64,000 bases of DNA from the NCBI GenBank assembly GCA_947493955.1, contig CANLSQ010000004.1:1-64000 (forward strand), in the 5' to 3' direction. The notes beneath the pieces are model-generated. The model had not been told where the DNA came from. It worked only from the letters and a program-made list of their open reading frames with translations, and did not search any database. The number at the start of each line of letters is the position of its first letter. The first letter of the stretch is position 1. The DNA is from an uncultured Sphingomonadaceae bacterium. GTDB taxonomy: Bacteria > Pseudomonadota > Alphaproteobacteria > Sphingomonadales > Sphingomonadaceae. Shown in pieces: positions 18,382 through 27,429 of the stretch. The translations under genes and the position numbers were made by a program.

Positions 18382-20361
18382 TTAGTCTGACAGCGCAGTT
18401 CCCGCAGACCCCTCATATTGAAGTGTCTTATCAACATTGCCGCGCGTATAGGCGTGATAGCTGCTACGCGTTTCGGCATAGATGCGCCGAGCGATCGGCT
18501 TGCCCCAATCCGTTTTGTTGAGTGCTGTGAACAAGGGGCTGACAAACTTATTGCGCCCCACTGTTGCCATAAAGCGTTCGGCTTGCGGAACGGCCGGACC
18601 ATATCCATTGCTTAGCGCTGCCTCCAGCCACAGAAACAACACTTCATTGTTGCCAGTTTGCGAAAGCCCCAAGGTCGTGTCTATTGCTGCCAGCTGCTCG
18701 TCAGACAATTCCTGAGGGAGTTCCTCGAGGAAGCGTCGCTGCTCTGCCGCCGTCCAGTCACGCCAGCCATCGACATTGGGCAGCGTTCCCTCGTTCGCAT
18801 AAGCTGCAACCGCGCCGTCCACTTCAGCAAAGGCCTGCGGATCGGGTTTCCAGGCGTTTTCCGGCAGACCGGTGCCATAAACCCATTCGTCCAACATCAA
18901 TCGTTTTTCCAGTTCAGTATCGTCACCGATCAGCTTCTCGCGCAAATCAGCCAGGAACATTTCGGATGTCACCGGCTCAAATGCGTGACTGTCAAACCAC
19001 TGGGTCAGCCAGGCATCAAATTTTTCGCGGCCGATGATATTCTCCACCGTGCGCAGGAACACTGTCCCCTTGTCATAAATCGCGAAGCCTTTGGTATCGA
19101 ACGGGCTTATTGCATCGGGTGTGCGCATGGCTGTGTTGGGACTGTCTGCTCCGATATCATCGATGCCGCCGACCAAACCGGCATAGCTGAGAGCATATTC
19201 TTGCTCGGCGCGTTCTTTGCCATAGACTTCTTCGACGATACGGTTCTCGAAATAGGACGTGACCCCCTCGTTCAACCATCCATCGCGCCAGCTCGAATAA
19301 GTGGTCAAATTTCCTGACCAACTATGTGCCAATTCATGTGCAACCAACCCATTGTTAGAGCGATCACCCGCAATGAATGTCGGTGTGAGAAAGGTCATCA
19401 CCGGGTTTTCCATACCGCCATAGGGGAAGGCTGGCGGCAGGATGATCATGTCATAGCGACCCCAGCGATAGTCACCGAACAATGCAATCCCAGCGTCGAT
19501 CATCTCTTCTGTGTCGCCAACTTCTTGCGCAGCAGCTTCGATGACTTCGGGTTCCGCCCATACTCCTGAACGCGGGCCAAGCTCCCGAAATTCGATATTA
19601 CCCGCTGCAATGGCAATCAAATATGGAGGGACCGCGTTGTTCATCACGAAGCGAAAGTCACGGCGGTTCCCGTCCTCTGGTTCGGGATCGCCCTGAATCA
19701 CACCGCTCATGACGACATTCAGAGGCTCGGGCGCCGAGATGGTCGCTTGCCATGTCTGACGGATTCCGGGGCTGTCCTGAGTCGGAATCCAAGTACGGTT
19801 ATTGATCGCCTGTCCTTGGCTGAAGATGAAGGGATGCTTGCCACCAGCTGTCTGCTCCGGGCTTAACCACTGCAAGGCCTCGGCCTCAGGAGCAGACATA
19901 TATTCGACCACGATCCGGTGTGTTGCAGCAAGTTCATCCTCTGCCAGTTCGGCGCCTCGCTCCAGTTTTTGAGCCGGAAGCTGGATGGTCAGGGGTTCGC
20001 CCTTGCCTTCGACCGTCTCGCCAAGGGCAAATTTCAGAGCATTGCCAGCCTCATCCGTAACCGCAGAGACGCGAAGGCCATTGGAGTCGAGGATAATCTC
20101 GCTTGTCTCATCGGCTGCCAACACATCTAGAGTGGCCGTCCCTCCAATGGTCTTCGCATCGAAGTCCATTGCCAGATCCAAGTCGATATGCGTCACACGC
20201 GCCTCTTGCGGCTTCGCAAAAGTCTGATCATCAAACGCTTCTTCACTTGTCAATATTGGCGCGATTTCGCCCCGTTGATCCGTGTCCTGCGAGACTAGGC
20301 CACCGCAGCCGGCAAGGAGGAACAGAAACGGTAATATAAGAAATGAGACGTGAATGCGCAT
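18382..20361 (-). CDS. M1-family zinc metallopeptidase lipoprotein (aminopeptidase N / LTA4 hydrolase type)
   Basis: 659 codons. The N-terminus MRIHVSFLILPFLFLLAGCG is a lipoprotein signal with LAGC lipobox, so the enzyme is probably anchored in the periplasmic space. The catalytic region carries the exopeptidase signature PYGGMENP (about 313-320), the zinc motif HELAHSW followed by GN (about 341-349) and the WLNEG glutamate ligand (about 362-366). A C-terminal helical domain like that of leukotriene A4 hydrolase follows. It would remove N-terminal residues from peptides, consistent with peptide scavenging. It is convergent with the autotransporter and transcribed alone, as far as can be seen. 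Confidence 0.92.
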   Translation of the reverse strand: MRIHVSFLILPFLFLLAGCGGLVSQDTDQRGEIAPILTSEEAFDDQTFAKPQEARVTHIDLDLAMDFDAKTIGGTATLDVLAADETSEIILDSNGLRVSAVTDEAGNALKFALGETVEGKGEPLTIQLPAQKLERGAELAEDELAATHRIVVEYMSAPEAEALQWLSPEQTAGGKHPFIFSQGQAINNRTWIPTQDSPGIRQTWQATISAPEPLNVVMSGVIQGDPEPEDGNRRDFRFVMNNAVPPYLIAIAAGNIEFRELGPRSGVWAEPEVIEAAAQEVGDTEEMIDAGIALFGDYRWGRYDMIILPPAFPYGGMENPVMTFLTPTFIAGDRSNNGLVAHELAHSWSGNLTTYSSWRDGWLNEGVTSYFENRIVEEVYGKERAEQEYALSYAGLVGGIDDIGADSPNTAMRTPDAISPFDTKGFAIYDKGTVFLRTVENIIGREKFDAWLTQWFDSHAFEPVTSEMFLADLREKLIGDDTELEKRLMLDEWVYGTGLPENAWKPDPQAFAEVDGAVAAYANEGTLPNVDGWRDWTAAEQRRFLEELPQELSDEQLAAIDTTLGLSQTGNNEVLFLWLEAALSNGYGPAVPQAERFMATVGRNKFVSPLFTALNKTDWGKPIARRIYAETRSSYHAYTRGNVDKTLQYEGSAGTALSD

Positions 20362-20489
20362 AGGGAAATCCTGATCAGAGAGAATTTTCGGTTGATTTAC
20401 ATTATACGCAGCTGCTTGCCAGCCCCTGATACAATAAAATATCCCCCGTCAGAATTCGATAGACGGACCGTTCCGGCTTTTCCAAATTT

Positions 20490-20559
20490 CTAATATCCGC
20501 TTTTGCGCACAAAGCGGATATTAGAGGTGCGGCTGCTTCATCTCAAAAGCGAACGTTAG
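20490..20559. repeat. Intergenic hairpin repeat, copy 2 (perfect 14-bp stem) plus degenerate neighbour
   Basis: CTAATATCCGCTTT (20490-20503) and AAAGCGGATATTAG (20511-20524) are exact reverse complements around TGCGCAC. A degenerate second copy follows immediately (GCTTCATCTCAAAAGCGAACGTTAG, to about 20559), giving a paired arrangement like that at 54893. Confidence 0.75.
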
Positions 20560-20749
20560 ACCCAGTCAAAAAAAGACGAAATACTGGTTATCCACCAAAC
20601 TGTATGATGCATAGGCATTCAGTATTGGGATGGAGTTGAACTGCTAGCGACCTCCATTCCTTAGCCGACAATGGTGTCTTTACACCATTCGCCGCCGGTC
20701 AAGACCGGGCTATGCTAGTGCAAAGAACCCGTGAAGAGAGGAAGCTGCT
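20560..20749. promoter_or_regulatory. Upstream region of the broken membrane gene, with inverted repeat
   Basis: An 8-bp inverted repeat, AATGGTGT (20670-20677) and ACACCATT (20682-20689) around CTTT, lies 60 bp upstream of the probable TTG start at 20750. It is a candidate operator. The remainder shows nothing else. Confidence 0.4.
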
Positions 20750-21189
20750 TTGGCCGCCATTATGACAAGCATAAAGGTACTAATCCGCATTGCGTTCGCC
20801 TATTTTGCCGCCTGCCTCGCTGCCTCGCTGCCTCGCTCGGGATATTTTTGATTTCCAGCATCATGACGATCGGGCAACCACTCATGGAAGGCGTGACCTG
20901 GGGTGAGGATATCGCAAACCAGGCGGGCTATCTACCTGTGTTCGCTGCCATGACAGGGATTCTTGCCGCCCCTGTCGCTCTGGTCGCGATACTTGTTTCT
21001 GAAATCCGCAAGATCACAAGGCTGTGGTTTTTTCTCTTTGCCGGAGCTGCAGCCGGGATCCCGGTCCTGTTCCGCGGTGACCAGATAACGGTGATGCGTG
21101 CCATAGAGAATTATGCCACGCTTGGTCCAATTGGTGCTGCAGCAGGTGCCGCATTCTGGCTTGTGCGCCATCGCAAATGGCCGATCTAA
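20750..21189 (+). pseudogene. Small membrane protein, frameshifted at an 8-bp tandem repeat
   Basis: Translation from TTG 20750, with AGGAAG six bases upstream, gives MAAIMTSIKVLIRIAFAYF, then AACLAAS, then shifts out of frame and stops soon after. The reading resumes in another frame as LGIFLISSIMTIGQPLMEG and continues to 21189, with hydrophobic segments (AMTGILAAPVALVAILVSE; LWFFLFAGAAAGIPVLF; LGPIGAAAGAAFWLV). The break lies in three perfect copies of CTGCCTCG. Removing one 8-bp copy joins the halves into one protein of about 140 residues with four hydrophobic segments. It could be a phase-variable gene, a true pseudogene or an assembly error. No family was recognised. Confidence 0.65.
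20812..20835 (+). repeat. Three perfect CTGCCTCG repeats inside a coding region
   Basis: Units at 20812-20819, 20820-20827 and 20828-20835. A change of one unit moves the reading frame, which explains the break in the surrounding gene. Confidence 0.85.
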
Positions 21190-21299
21190 ATTCTGTCTGA
21201 GCTACCGCTTTACCGGCAGCAACGGAGCGAGACTTCTAGATGGCCCCAACCGCCTGATGGTTACGCCCCAGTCAAAAGCAAGCATGTCCGGGCCTGTAC

Positions 21300-22343
21300 C
21301 TATTTCTTTTTCTTACAGTTTTTGATTTTGATTTCAGGGACGCTTGGGCCACCGGTCTTGCTTTCGATATATTGCCTGTTTCCTACAAAGGTGAACGGCA
21401 CTTTCCTAAGCTTGCCGCTCTTAATGTCAAAATCTCTGGGAGCTTGTCCCGGATTAAACAACCAGCGGAACTCCGCTTTGTCCGACAAGTAAATGTCAGA
21501 CTTGCGTTTCCAGCCTTGTATCTTGCCATTGTCAACATAGGCGTAAAAATCTTTCAGGTCGTAGCCGTTCAATTCAACAATCATGTCGGCTCGTGCGGAA
21601 ATTTTATGCCATCCCCATACTGTAATGCCCGAATTCCTGTTTCGGCCGGTCCTTGCAAACACAGCTCTTACCGGCGACGTACAGGTGTTGGTGACTCTGT
21701 AGGAATATTTGCTGCGCCAGGGTTTGGATTGCTTTCGCGGAGCTGTTCTATTTTGGGGTGCCGGCACGTAAGTTTCTGTCTGTTGTGGGGGTCGCAGGGG
21801 TTCGGGTGATTGACGCTGGTTGTTTGACTGGTCCTGCAGAAAGGCATTTGATGAACAACGTTGATATTGCTGGGTACAATAGCCGCGCGAATAGCATCCG
21901 CCTGTTTTTGCCGGACAACTGCTCTGCATACTAATGCGCGTTGGCTTGCGCCCGCATGCTTTGATTACAGCTCTATCTCTATATCTTTGAACCTCACTCG
22001 CGCTGGGGCGGCCGCCATTGTTAAGACTGCCCCGAAGTCCCGGCAAAGTGCTCAGTCGGCGGTTCTTGCAGTTTTCATATCTTCCAACGATATTGGCCCT
22101 GCACTGATCCGTCCGGTTTTGCTCATATCGCTCATTTGCTTTGCAACGATTGGAGTCAATTTCACAGCTTTCTCGAGCGATACGGCATTGGTTTTTCGCT
22201 TCTCCGATGGTTTGAAGCAGTATGGCAGGAATTGCGGGTGACGCATGCGCGCGGTTGTCCGGCGACGGTGGCGGCATGAGGAGAGAAACAACAACCAGCA
22301 CAGCTGCAACAAACCCGGCTCCAATATAGCTTTTTCTGCCCAT
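21300..22343 (-). CDS. Secreted Cys-rich protein with C-terminal DUF1036-like domain
   Basis: 347 codons. A signal/anchor segment (SYIGAGFVAAVLVVVSLLMP) is followed by a Cys-rich region (about 52-95) with regularly spaced cysteines (CRIARESCEIDSNRCK and DQCRANIVGRYENCK). A Pro/Gln-rich linker follows (about 170-210). The C-terminal ~130 residues (VTNTCTSPVRAVFAR, ITVWGWHKISARADMIVEL) resemble DUF1036 beta-sandwich domains. Function is unknown. It starts 15 bp after the stop of the upstream secreted-protein gene, so the two form an operon. The disulphide-rich composition suits an exported protein. Confidence 0.6.
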   Translation of the reverse strand: MGRKSYIGAGFVAAVLVVVSLLMPPPSPDNRAHASPAIPAILLQTIGEAKNQCRIARESCEIDSNRCKANERYEQNRTDQCRANIVGRYENCKNRRLSTLPGLRGSLNNGGRPSASEVQRYRDRAVIKACGRKPTRISMQSSCPAKTGGCYSRGYCTQQYQRCSSNAFLQDQSNNQRQSPEPLRPPQQTETYVPAPQNRTAPRKQSKPWRSKYSYRVTNTCTSPVRAVFARTGRNRNSGITVWGWHKISARADMIVELNGYDLKDFYAYVDNGKIQGWKRKSDIYLSDKAEFRWLFNPGQAPRDFDIKSGKLRKVPFTFVGNRQYIESKTGGPSVPEIKIKNCKKKK

Positions 22344-22358
22344 GTACTTTCTCCGCTG

Positions 22359-23402
22359 TTATCGCTGTCCGTGACCATGATCCAGAAAATCTGCACCATG
22401 TGTTGTCAGTATTTCGGAAACCGCCTCGTTGCCCGCAAATTGCTCGACATAAGCACTGTGTTGCATCTTTGCTTCATCACACCCCACTTTTTGCCAGCTA
22501 TCTGCAACCTGCTTGTCGCGATCCCGGTTTCCGCTGGTTTCACCAGCAAGATGACTACAGATCTCGAGCCGTTCAAAATGCAGGACGAGCCCATAGGGCA
22601 ATCGGTTCGACTTGTTGCCGAGCTTTGCCATATCGGCCACGAAAAATCCTTTAGGACTTGCCGAATATTGACGCCCATCAGGATTGGCGGTTCGCCATGC
22701 CGGATATTCAATGCGCTGATGGGGGGCGGCCTTGATGCTTGTCACTGCGCTACCCTCGATAAAGGTAAAAATGATTTCTCCCCGCTTGCCAGAGGACCAG
22801 AACCCGCCGGTCAAATTCATCGCCACCCCGGGTTCTATTATCGAGCTCAGCATGAAAAAAAGATTGCCTTCTGCGTCGGCCATCACCGTCAACCTGTAAT
22901 TTTGATCAATACCGGCATATAAAATATCCTTGCCCATCAGGCAGTCGAGATTTGTGAAATTATACCGCGGAACATGCACGCTGGATAATGTTACCATGGA
23001 TATTTGGGCCGGATCGCCCAAGGCGCCCGGATTTATGAAATGCAGTTCAGCAACAGTCTCATCACTTTCCGGTTCAATCAGCCTGTAACGTATCTGGCTG
23101 ACCCCGGCATCCGGTTCGCTCAGTTTCAATTTGGTTGGAGCAATCTGCTCCCCCTCTCTCAGATCAAAATAGTCAAGCGTGCCATCACCAGTATTCTTGA
23201 AGGCCATCAGATCATCATGATTTTCGCCGATGCACATGCTGTCGACTGATCTATATTCGGAAAGGTCATCTGCATTCGTCCGCATCATGTAGAAGCCGTT
23301 CTCTGTAGTCGGAAGGCTTTGGGCCAGAGTCGGGGCAGGTGCGAACAGGAAAGCTGCGCTGATGATTGCGCCCGCTAAGTTTCTTCCGACAAAAATACAC
23401 AT
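22359..23402 (-). CDS. Secreted protein of unknown function
   Basis: 347 codons, starting ATG at 23402 behind AGGAGGTGTAAC, a very strong ribosome-binding site. A signal peptide (IISAAFLFAPAPTLAQS) is followed by a beta-rich body without a recognised domain. Cysteines at SMCIGENHDD, LDCLMGKD, EICSHLAG and KVGCDEAK could form two disulphides. It is first of a two-gene operon with the DUF1036-like gene and lies 103 bp from the C-terminal end of the sensor kinase gene. I do not recognise a family. Confidence 0.6.
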   Translation of the reverse strand: MCIFVGRNLAGAIISAAFLFAPAPTLAQSLPTTENGFYMMRTNADDLSEYRSVDSMCIGENHDDLMAFKNTGDGTLDYFDLREGEQIAPTKLKLSEPDAGVSQIRYRLIEPESDETVAELHFINPGALGDPAQISMVTLSSVHVPRYNFTNLDCLMGKDILYAGIDQNYRLTVMADAEGNLFFMLSSIIEPGVAMNLTGGFWSSGKRGEIIFTFIEGSAVTSIKAAPHQRIEYPAWRTANPDGRQYSASPKGFFVADMAKLGNKSNRLPYGLVLHFERLEICSHLAGETSGNRDRDKQVADSWQKVGCDEAKMQHSAYVEQFAGNEAVSEILTTHGADFLDHGHGQR

Positions 23403-23504
23403 GTTACACCTCCTGACAGATGTGCATCATAGGCCCTTTGACATCCGGCCTACATGGTGTGAACACACTATTATCTTCGGCCTGCTAGCCCTCATCCCCG
23501 CGAA

Positions 23505-25544
23505 CTATTGCAAATCCAGGAACAATTGTGCGACCGTGCCTTTTCCCGGGACGCTACTGAGTTTCCAGACACTCCCGATTTGTTCCGTCAAATCACTCAC
23601 AATCGACAGGCCCAGGCCCTTGCCATCGGGATTGCCGGCAGAAATTTCCTCGCCCCGCTGACTTCGCGTTTTCGCCGTTTTCAACTGTTCGGCCGTCATT
23701 CCGGGACCTGTGTCGTGAACTTCAAATATCAACTGCGTGTTCCGGCGACGAATGCCCACAACTATGCGCGCGCCGGGTGCATAGGCAATGGCGTTGGCGA
23801 CCAGGTTGCTGAGTATCCGCAACACCGCAACAGAGTTTGCCGTCATTTGCGCGGAAGACGGAACGACTTTCAATTTTATGTCAGCGGCCTCTGCCTCTTT
23901 TGCAAAAATCGTGGCTATAGCCTGAAGGATATGTGATGCGCTCATCAGCCGGTTCGGCGCTTCCGGCACCTGGCGGCGGTCCTCGCTGGCCTGGTTCAAA
24001 TTCTCTTCGACCAGCGATTCCATATATTGGAGCGACTGTTCAATATGGTCGATTTCACTTTTATCGGTTGTCTTTTTGTCCGATAGATTGTGTATCACGG
24101 ACCGCAGAGAATGCAGCGGTTGGCGAAGATCATGCGTGGTGTTAGCAACCATCCGGTTGGAATTTTCAACCATCGCCTGTGCCAATTCATATTTCTGCTC
24201 GAGCCCGGCCAGTCTTCCGGCAAGCTCGAAATTGCGTTCCGCGGATGCAGCCCGCTGAACCATCAGTTGTTCGCGCTCCTTGCGCAATTCCGACACGACG
24301 CTGACGCAAGCAACGCCCATCATGAAGGCATCAAAGATCATTGATGTCCGCATGGTATCCAGGGTTGCCGACCGGGTCACTTCAATATCAAGCCAATGAG
24401 CGGTAAAGGTGGTCAAGGACGCTACGACAATACCTGACCAGCCGATCACGAAAAAGAGCACCCTTCGACCCTTTGTCCGCAAGGCGGACAATCCTGCAGT
24501 CAGAAACAGCACCGCGCACAGGGTAATGCTGATCGTCATCAGCTGCTTGATCAGTTCACTATCAACAAAGACCGTCACAAGAACCATCAGAACTTGCAGC
24601 AGGATGATCCCCAGCAAAATTCGGTCATAAACGGGAAAATCGTCCCGGGTGTTCAGATAGCTGCGCGTGAACTGGGAGGCAAAAGCCGTCAGTGCCGCCG
24701 CCAGCGGAAGGGAAGCAAAAGCATTCCAGCGCGGCCAGTCTGGCCACAGGAATTGGAACGCATATCCATCGCGATGGAAAATATATATCAGGACAGCAGC
24801 AGCATAGAAGAAATAATATATAAAGATACGCGCCGGAGCAAAAATGGCCGCCGCTATGCTGGCGATCAGGAACATGCCGATGATACCATAAAACCCGAAA
24901 TTTAAAGCCATCTCCCGGTTAGATCTTGAGTTGAAACTGTTCAGCGTTTCAATCGACATGGGCAAAGCGGTCAGTCCGCTTGTGCGATACCGGACCCACA
25001 AGACGGACTGCTGACCGGCTTCAACTGAGAATGGCACGGCCAGTTGATGGTAATCAATCGGGCGCGTTCGAAAGGGCATCTCGGTGTTTTGCCTCATCAG
25101 GCTTTGGGTTGAAGCCCCGACCTGTTGAAAGACTTCGATCTCGCTGACAAAATTTGTCTCGATGGCCAGGATACGTTGCAATTCCTCATTGCCGGTGTTG
25201 CCGAGCTTCAGCCGCAGCCAGATCGCTCCTTTCTGGAATCCAAAATTGGGTTCTGATTTTGCGACCTGCCGAAAGCGAAATTCTCTCTGGTCCTGTTGAA
25301 GTTGCGAAAGCGTCAACTTCTGTTCGGGGTCGAGCAAATAACTGATATAGCTTGTAATTTCACGATTTGGATCATCCTGACGCAATTCGACAAAATCGGA
25401 CGCATCCTTACTATTTACGGCAAATGCTGGTTTTTCGGCAAAAAAGATGGAAAGAAGGCAGATGGCAAGAATCTTGAGCGCAACAGGAAAAGCTTGCCGG
25501 CGGTTCGGGTCAGGGATGGGACATGGGGCAAAAAGCATATTCAA
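23505..25544 (-). CDS. 7TMR-DISM sensor histidine kinase
   Basis: 679 codons. After a signal peptide (about 20-42), residues ~55-200 form a 7TMR-DISMED2-like periplasmic beta-sandwich (WLRLKLGNTGNEELQRILAIE; PFRTRPIDYHQLAVPF). Seven transmembrane helices follow (about 215-415), then a coiled coil (420-465). The kinase core has THDLRQPLHSLR with phospho-acceptor His471, the N box NLVANAIAYAPG, the G1 box DTGPGMT and the G2 box GKGLGLSIV. DISMED2 domains are thought to bind small or carbohydrate ligands. Its 5' end overlaps by 22 bp that of the divergent response-regulator gene, its likely partner. Confidence 0.92.
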   Translation of the reverse strand: MNMLFAPCPIPDPNRRQAFPVALKILAICLLSIFFAEKPAFAVNSKDASDFVELRQDDPNREITSYISYLLDPEQKLTLSQLQQDQREFRFRQVAKSEPNFGFQKGAIWLRLKLGNTGNEELQRILAIETNFVSEIEVFQQVGASTQSLMRQNTEMPFRTRPIDYHQLAVPFSVEAGQQSVLWVRYRTSGLTALPMSIETLNSFNSRSNREMALNFGFYGIIGMFLIASIAAAIFAPARIFIYYFFYAAAVLIYIFHRDGYAFQFLWPDWPRWNAFASLPLAAALTAFASQFTRSYLNTRDDFPVYDRILLGIILLQVLMVLVTVFVDSELIKQLMTISITLCAVLFLTAGLSALRTKGRRVLFFVIGWSGIVVASLTTFTAHWLDIEVTRSATLDTMRTSMIFDAFMMGVACVSVVSELRKEREQLMVQRAASAERNFELAGRLAGLEQKYELAQAMVENSNRMVANTTHDLRQPLHSLRSVIHNLSDKKTTDKSEIDHIEQSLQYMESLVEENLNQASEDRRQVPEAPNRLMSASHILQAIATIFAKEAEAADIKLKVVPSSAQMTANSVAVLRILSNLVANAIAYAPGARIVVGIRRRNTQLIFEVHDTGPGMTAEQLKTAKTRSQRGEEISAGNPDGKGLGLSIVSDLTEQIGSVWKLSSVPGKGTVAQLFLDLQ

Positions 25545-26161
25545 TCATCCTCGTGGACGACCATGACGTGGTCCGTCAGGGAATCAAGATGCTTCTCGAA
25601 AATCACGGTAGCTTCGATGTTGTCGCTGAGTGCGCAGATGGAGGTGCGGGCCTGGAGAGAGTGAAGCAACTTTCTCCAGATATTGTCCTTCTCGATATCT
25701 CCATGCCCGACGTGACGGGTATCGAGATACTGGAGGAAGTGCGTCGATGGTGTCCGGACACGCGAATTGCCATTCTCACGGGCCTGACATCGCGCAAGCT
25801 GTTGGCCCAAGCCTGGGATAATGGTGTGGATGGAATTTTTCTGAAAACATCAAATTCCGGAAATCTTGCCCACGAACTTAAACTGGTTTGCGAAGGCAAT
25901 CGGCGACTGCCCCCGGAAGTCGCCGATCTGCTGACCGAAGAGAAAGAACAGGAAAAACTGACCCAGCGGGAATCCCAGATACTTTTCGCCATCGCACGCG
26001 GCGAAACCAACGGGACGATTGCCGAAAGACTGGGCATCAGCGCGAATACGGTCGACAACCATCGATCCAATATCATGCGGAAGCTGGGCGCCCATTCCGT
26101 CGCTGAATTGCTGGCACTGGCTTTGCGCGAAGGCTTGCTGGATAGTGCGAAGCAGACCTGA
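25523..26161 (+). CDS. LuxR/NarL-family response regulator
   Basis: 212 codons, ATG at 25523 with GGGATGGGAC upstream. The receiver domain has the acidic pair in IILVDDHD and phospho-acceptor Asp in VLLDISMPDVTG. The C-terminal LuxR helix-turn-helix is LTQRESQILFAIARGETN followed by ERLGISANTVDNHRSN. It is divergent from the 7TMR-DISM kinase with overlapping 5' ends, an arrangement implying a shared, mutually constrained promoter region. It probably controls part of the flanking set of secreted proteins (inference). Confidence 0.93.
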   Translation: MGQKAYSIILVDDHDVVRQGIKMLLENHGSFDVVAECADGGAGLERVKQLSPDIVLLDISMPDVTGIEILEEVRRWCPDTRIAILTGLTSRKLLAQAWDNGVDGIFLKTSNSGNLAHELKLVCEGNRRLPPEVADLLTEEKEQEKLTQRESQILFAIARGETNGTIAERLGISANTVDNHRSNIMRKLGAHSVAELLALALREGLLDSAKQT

Positions 26162-26221
26162 TTGCCTCTCATAGATGGTCTCATCTCATGATGCCGGACC
26201 GACAACTGCCGGTGACAGCTG

Positions 26222-27034
26222 CTAGTTGAAATTGAAGGTATTTTCTACGCCTGGATCAAGCCGGAATTCAAACGTTTCCGCGAGCCACTGATCTCGTCCT
26301 GTACACGCCATTTTGTCGGCGTCCAAGTGATCAAAGTCCGACGGGTGCAGGCAGAAGGCATAGTTGCCTTTACCCCAGTTCACCCGGTCCGACGTTGCAT
26401 GGAGGTAAACCGTATCCTCATAGGGATCGCCATTGCGATAATGCGGAAACTCGATGCGTTCGCAGCGACCGCGTGGCAGCCGGATCCAGCCCTGTGCACG
26501 CCAGTTCTTGTGTCGCCGGTTCTCGCCCCAGTCGTGCCACACCCAAGCCGCGTATATCGTATCTGTGCGTGATCGGTTGCACATGCTGAGCGCAGTATAC
26601 TGGGCTTCCCCTCTCCCATTTCCGGCTGACGGTGGCGGTGGTGGAGGTTGGCGAGGTGGCTGATTGCGCTGTACTGTATCTCGGCCACAATGCAGCGTCC
26701 GACCATGTAAATGGTAGCGGGATGTGCCACGAAACTTGCGACAAGCCTCAGCATAGCCAAGAGGTTTGTAATGGGCTGGAGTAATAGTGCCATATCCCAT
26801 CTTCTGGGGAATGTAGCAGCCCCATTTCTTGCGCTTGGAGTCCCACTTGGCAACAATTTTGGTCTGCAGCCCCCGCAGCAAACCGGTGCGGTATTTGCCG
26901 TCGCAGAATTTTGAAAGATTGATCGATGATCCACCAGCCTGTGCCGGCTCAGGAAGCAATATCCCGGACAGCGCGAGGCAAATGGAGAAACTTAACGCGA
27001 CCAGCGCAGTTTGGCGGAGAAACAAAACAATCAT
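26222..27034 (-). CDS. Secreted protein: KYRTG module plus DUF1036-like domain
   Basis: 270 codons. A signal peptide (ALVALSFSICLALSGILLP) is followed by an N-terminal module (about 40-122): FCDGKYRTGLLRGLQ, MGYGTITPAHYKPL, ACRKFRGTSRYHLHGRTLHC. This is paralogous to the whole next gene upstream. A proline-rich linker (RQPPPPPPSAG) leads to a DUF1036-like domain (ALSMCNRSRTDTIYAAWVW; QGWIRLPRGRCERIEF) and FCLHPSDFDH. Its ATG overlaps the preceding stop (27031-27034), so the two genes are translationally coupled. Function unknown; the domain pair suggests surface or periplasmic binding. Confidence 0.65.
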   Translation of the reverse strand: MIVLFLRQTALVALSFSICLALSGILLPEPAQAGGSSINLSKFCDGKYRTGLLRGLQTKIVAKWDSKRKKWGCYIPQKMGYGTITPAHYKPLGYAEACRKFRGTSRYHLHGRTLHCGRDTVQRNQPPRQPPPPPPSAGNGRGEAQYTALSMCNRSRTDTIYAAWVWHDWGENRRHKNWRAQGWIRLPRGRCERIEFPHYRNGDPYEDTVYLHATSDRVNWGKGNYAFCLHPSDFDHLDADKMACTGRDQWLAETFEFRLDPGVENTFNFN

Positions 27035-27396
27035 CTATGGTCATTCCGGCCGCAGACGACCCGACCCTCTCCGTGCCAGTGGAAATCCGACCGGCCCGTC
27101 GTGAAGTGACACAGCTCATTCAGGTTGATCCAGAAAGTCCGGCCTTTGACCGATGTATTGAACCCCATGGAGTCCGCTTCCCGGCATTCCATCCGCTTTG
27201 TGCGACTGTTGTAGCCGAAGCTCCAACGCGGTTTTACCCCTTTCAAGGCACCCGTCCGATATTTGGCTTCGCAATAGGCGCGATACTGGGGCGTGGCTCC
27301 ACTGGCTTGTGCCGGAGCGCTCCAGACGGACGCCATCATCGGGGCTATCAGAAGGGTTGCAGCGGAAACGGTTTTGATAATGCTGGTCATGTTCAT
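27031..27396 (-). CDS. Small secreted KYRTG-module protein
   Basis: 121 codons with a signal peptide (TVSAATLLIAPMMASVWSAPAQA) and the motif set YCEAKYRTGALKGVK, MGFNTSVKGRTFW, LCHFTTGRSDFHWHG, VVCGRN. The same order and spacing occur in the N-terminal half of the following gene, including all cysteines, so the two are paralogous. A GAGGGAG precedes the start (ATG 27396; a second ATG at 27390). It sits in an operon between the RRG-repeat protein gene and the KYRTG-DUF1036 gene. No named family recognised. Confidence 0.65.
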   Translation of the reverse strand: MNMTSIIKTVSAATLLIAPMMASVWSAPAQASGATPQYRAYCEAKYRTGALKGVKPRWSFGYNSRTKRMECREADSMGFNTSVKGRTFWINLNELCHFTTGRSDFHWHGEGRVVCGRNDHR

Positions 27397-27429
27397 TCTC
27401 CCTCGGCAGATCGACCCGGATAAGCGCTC

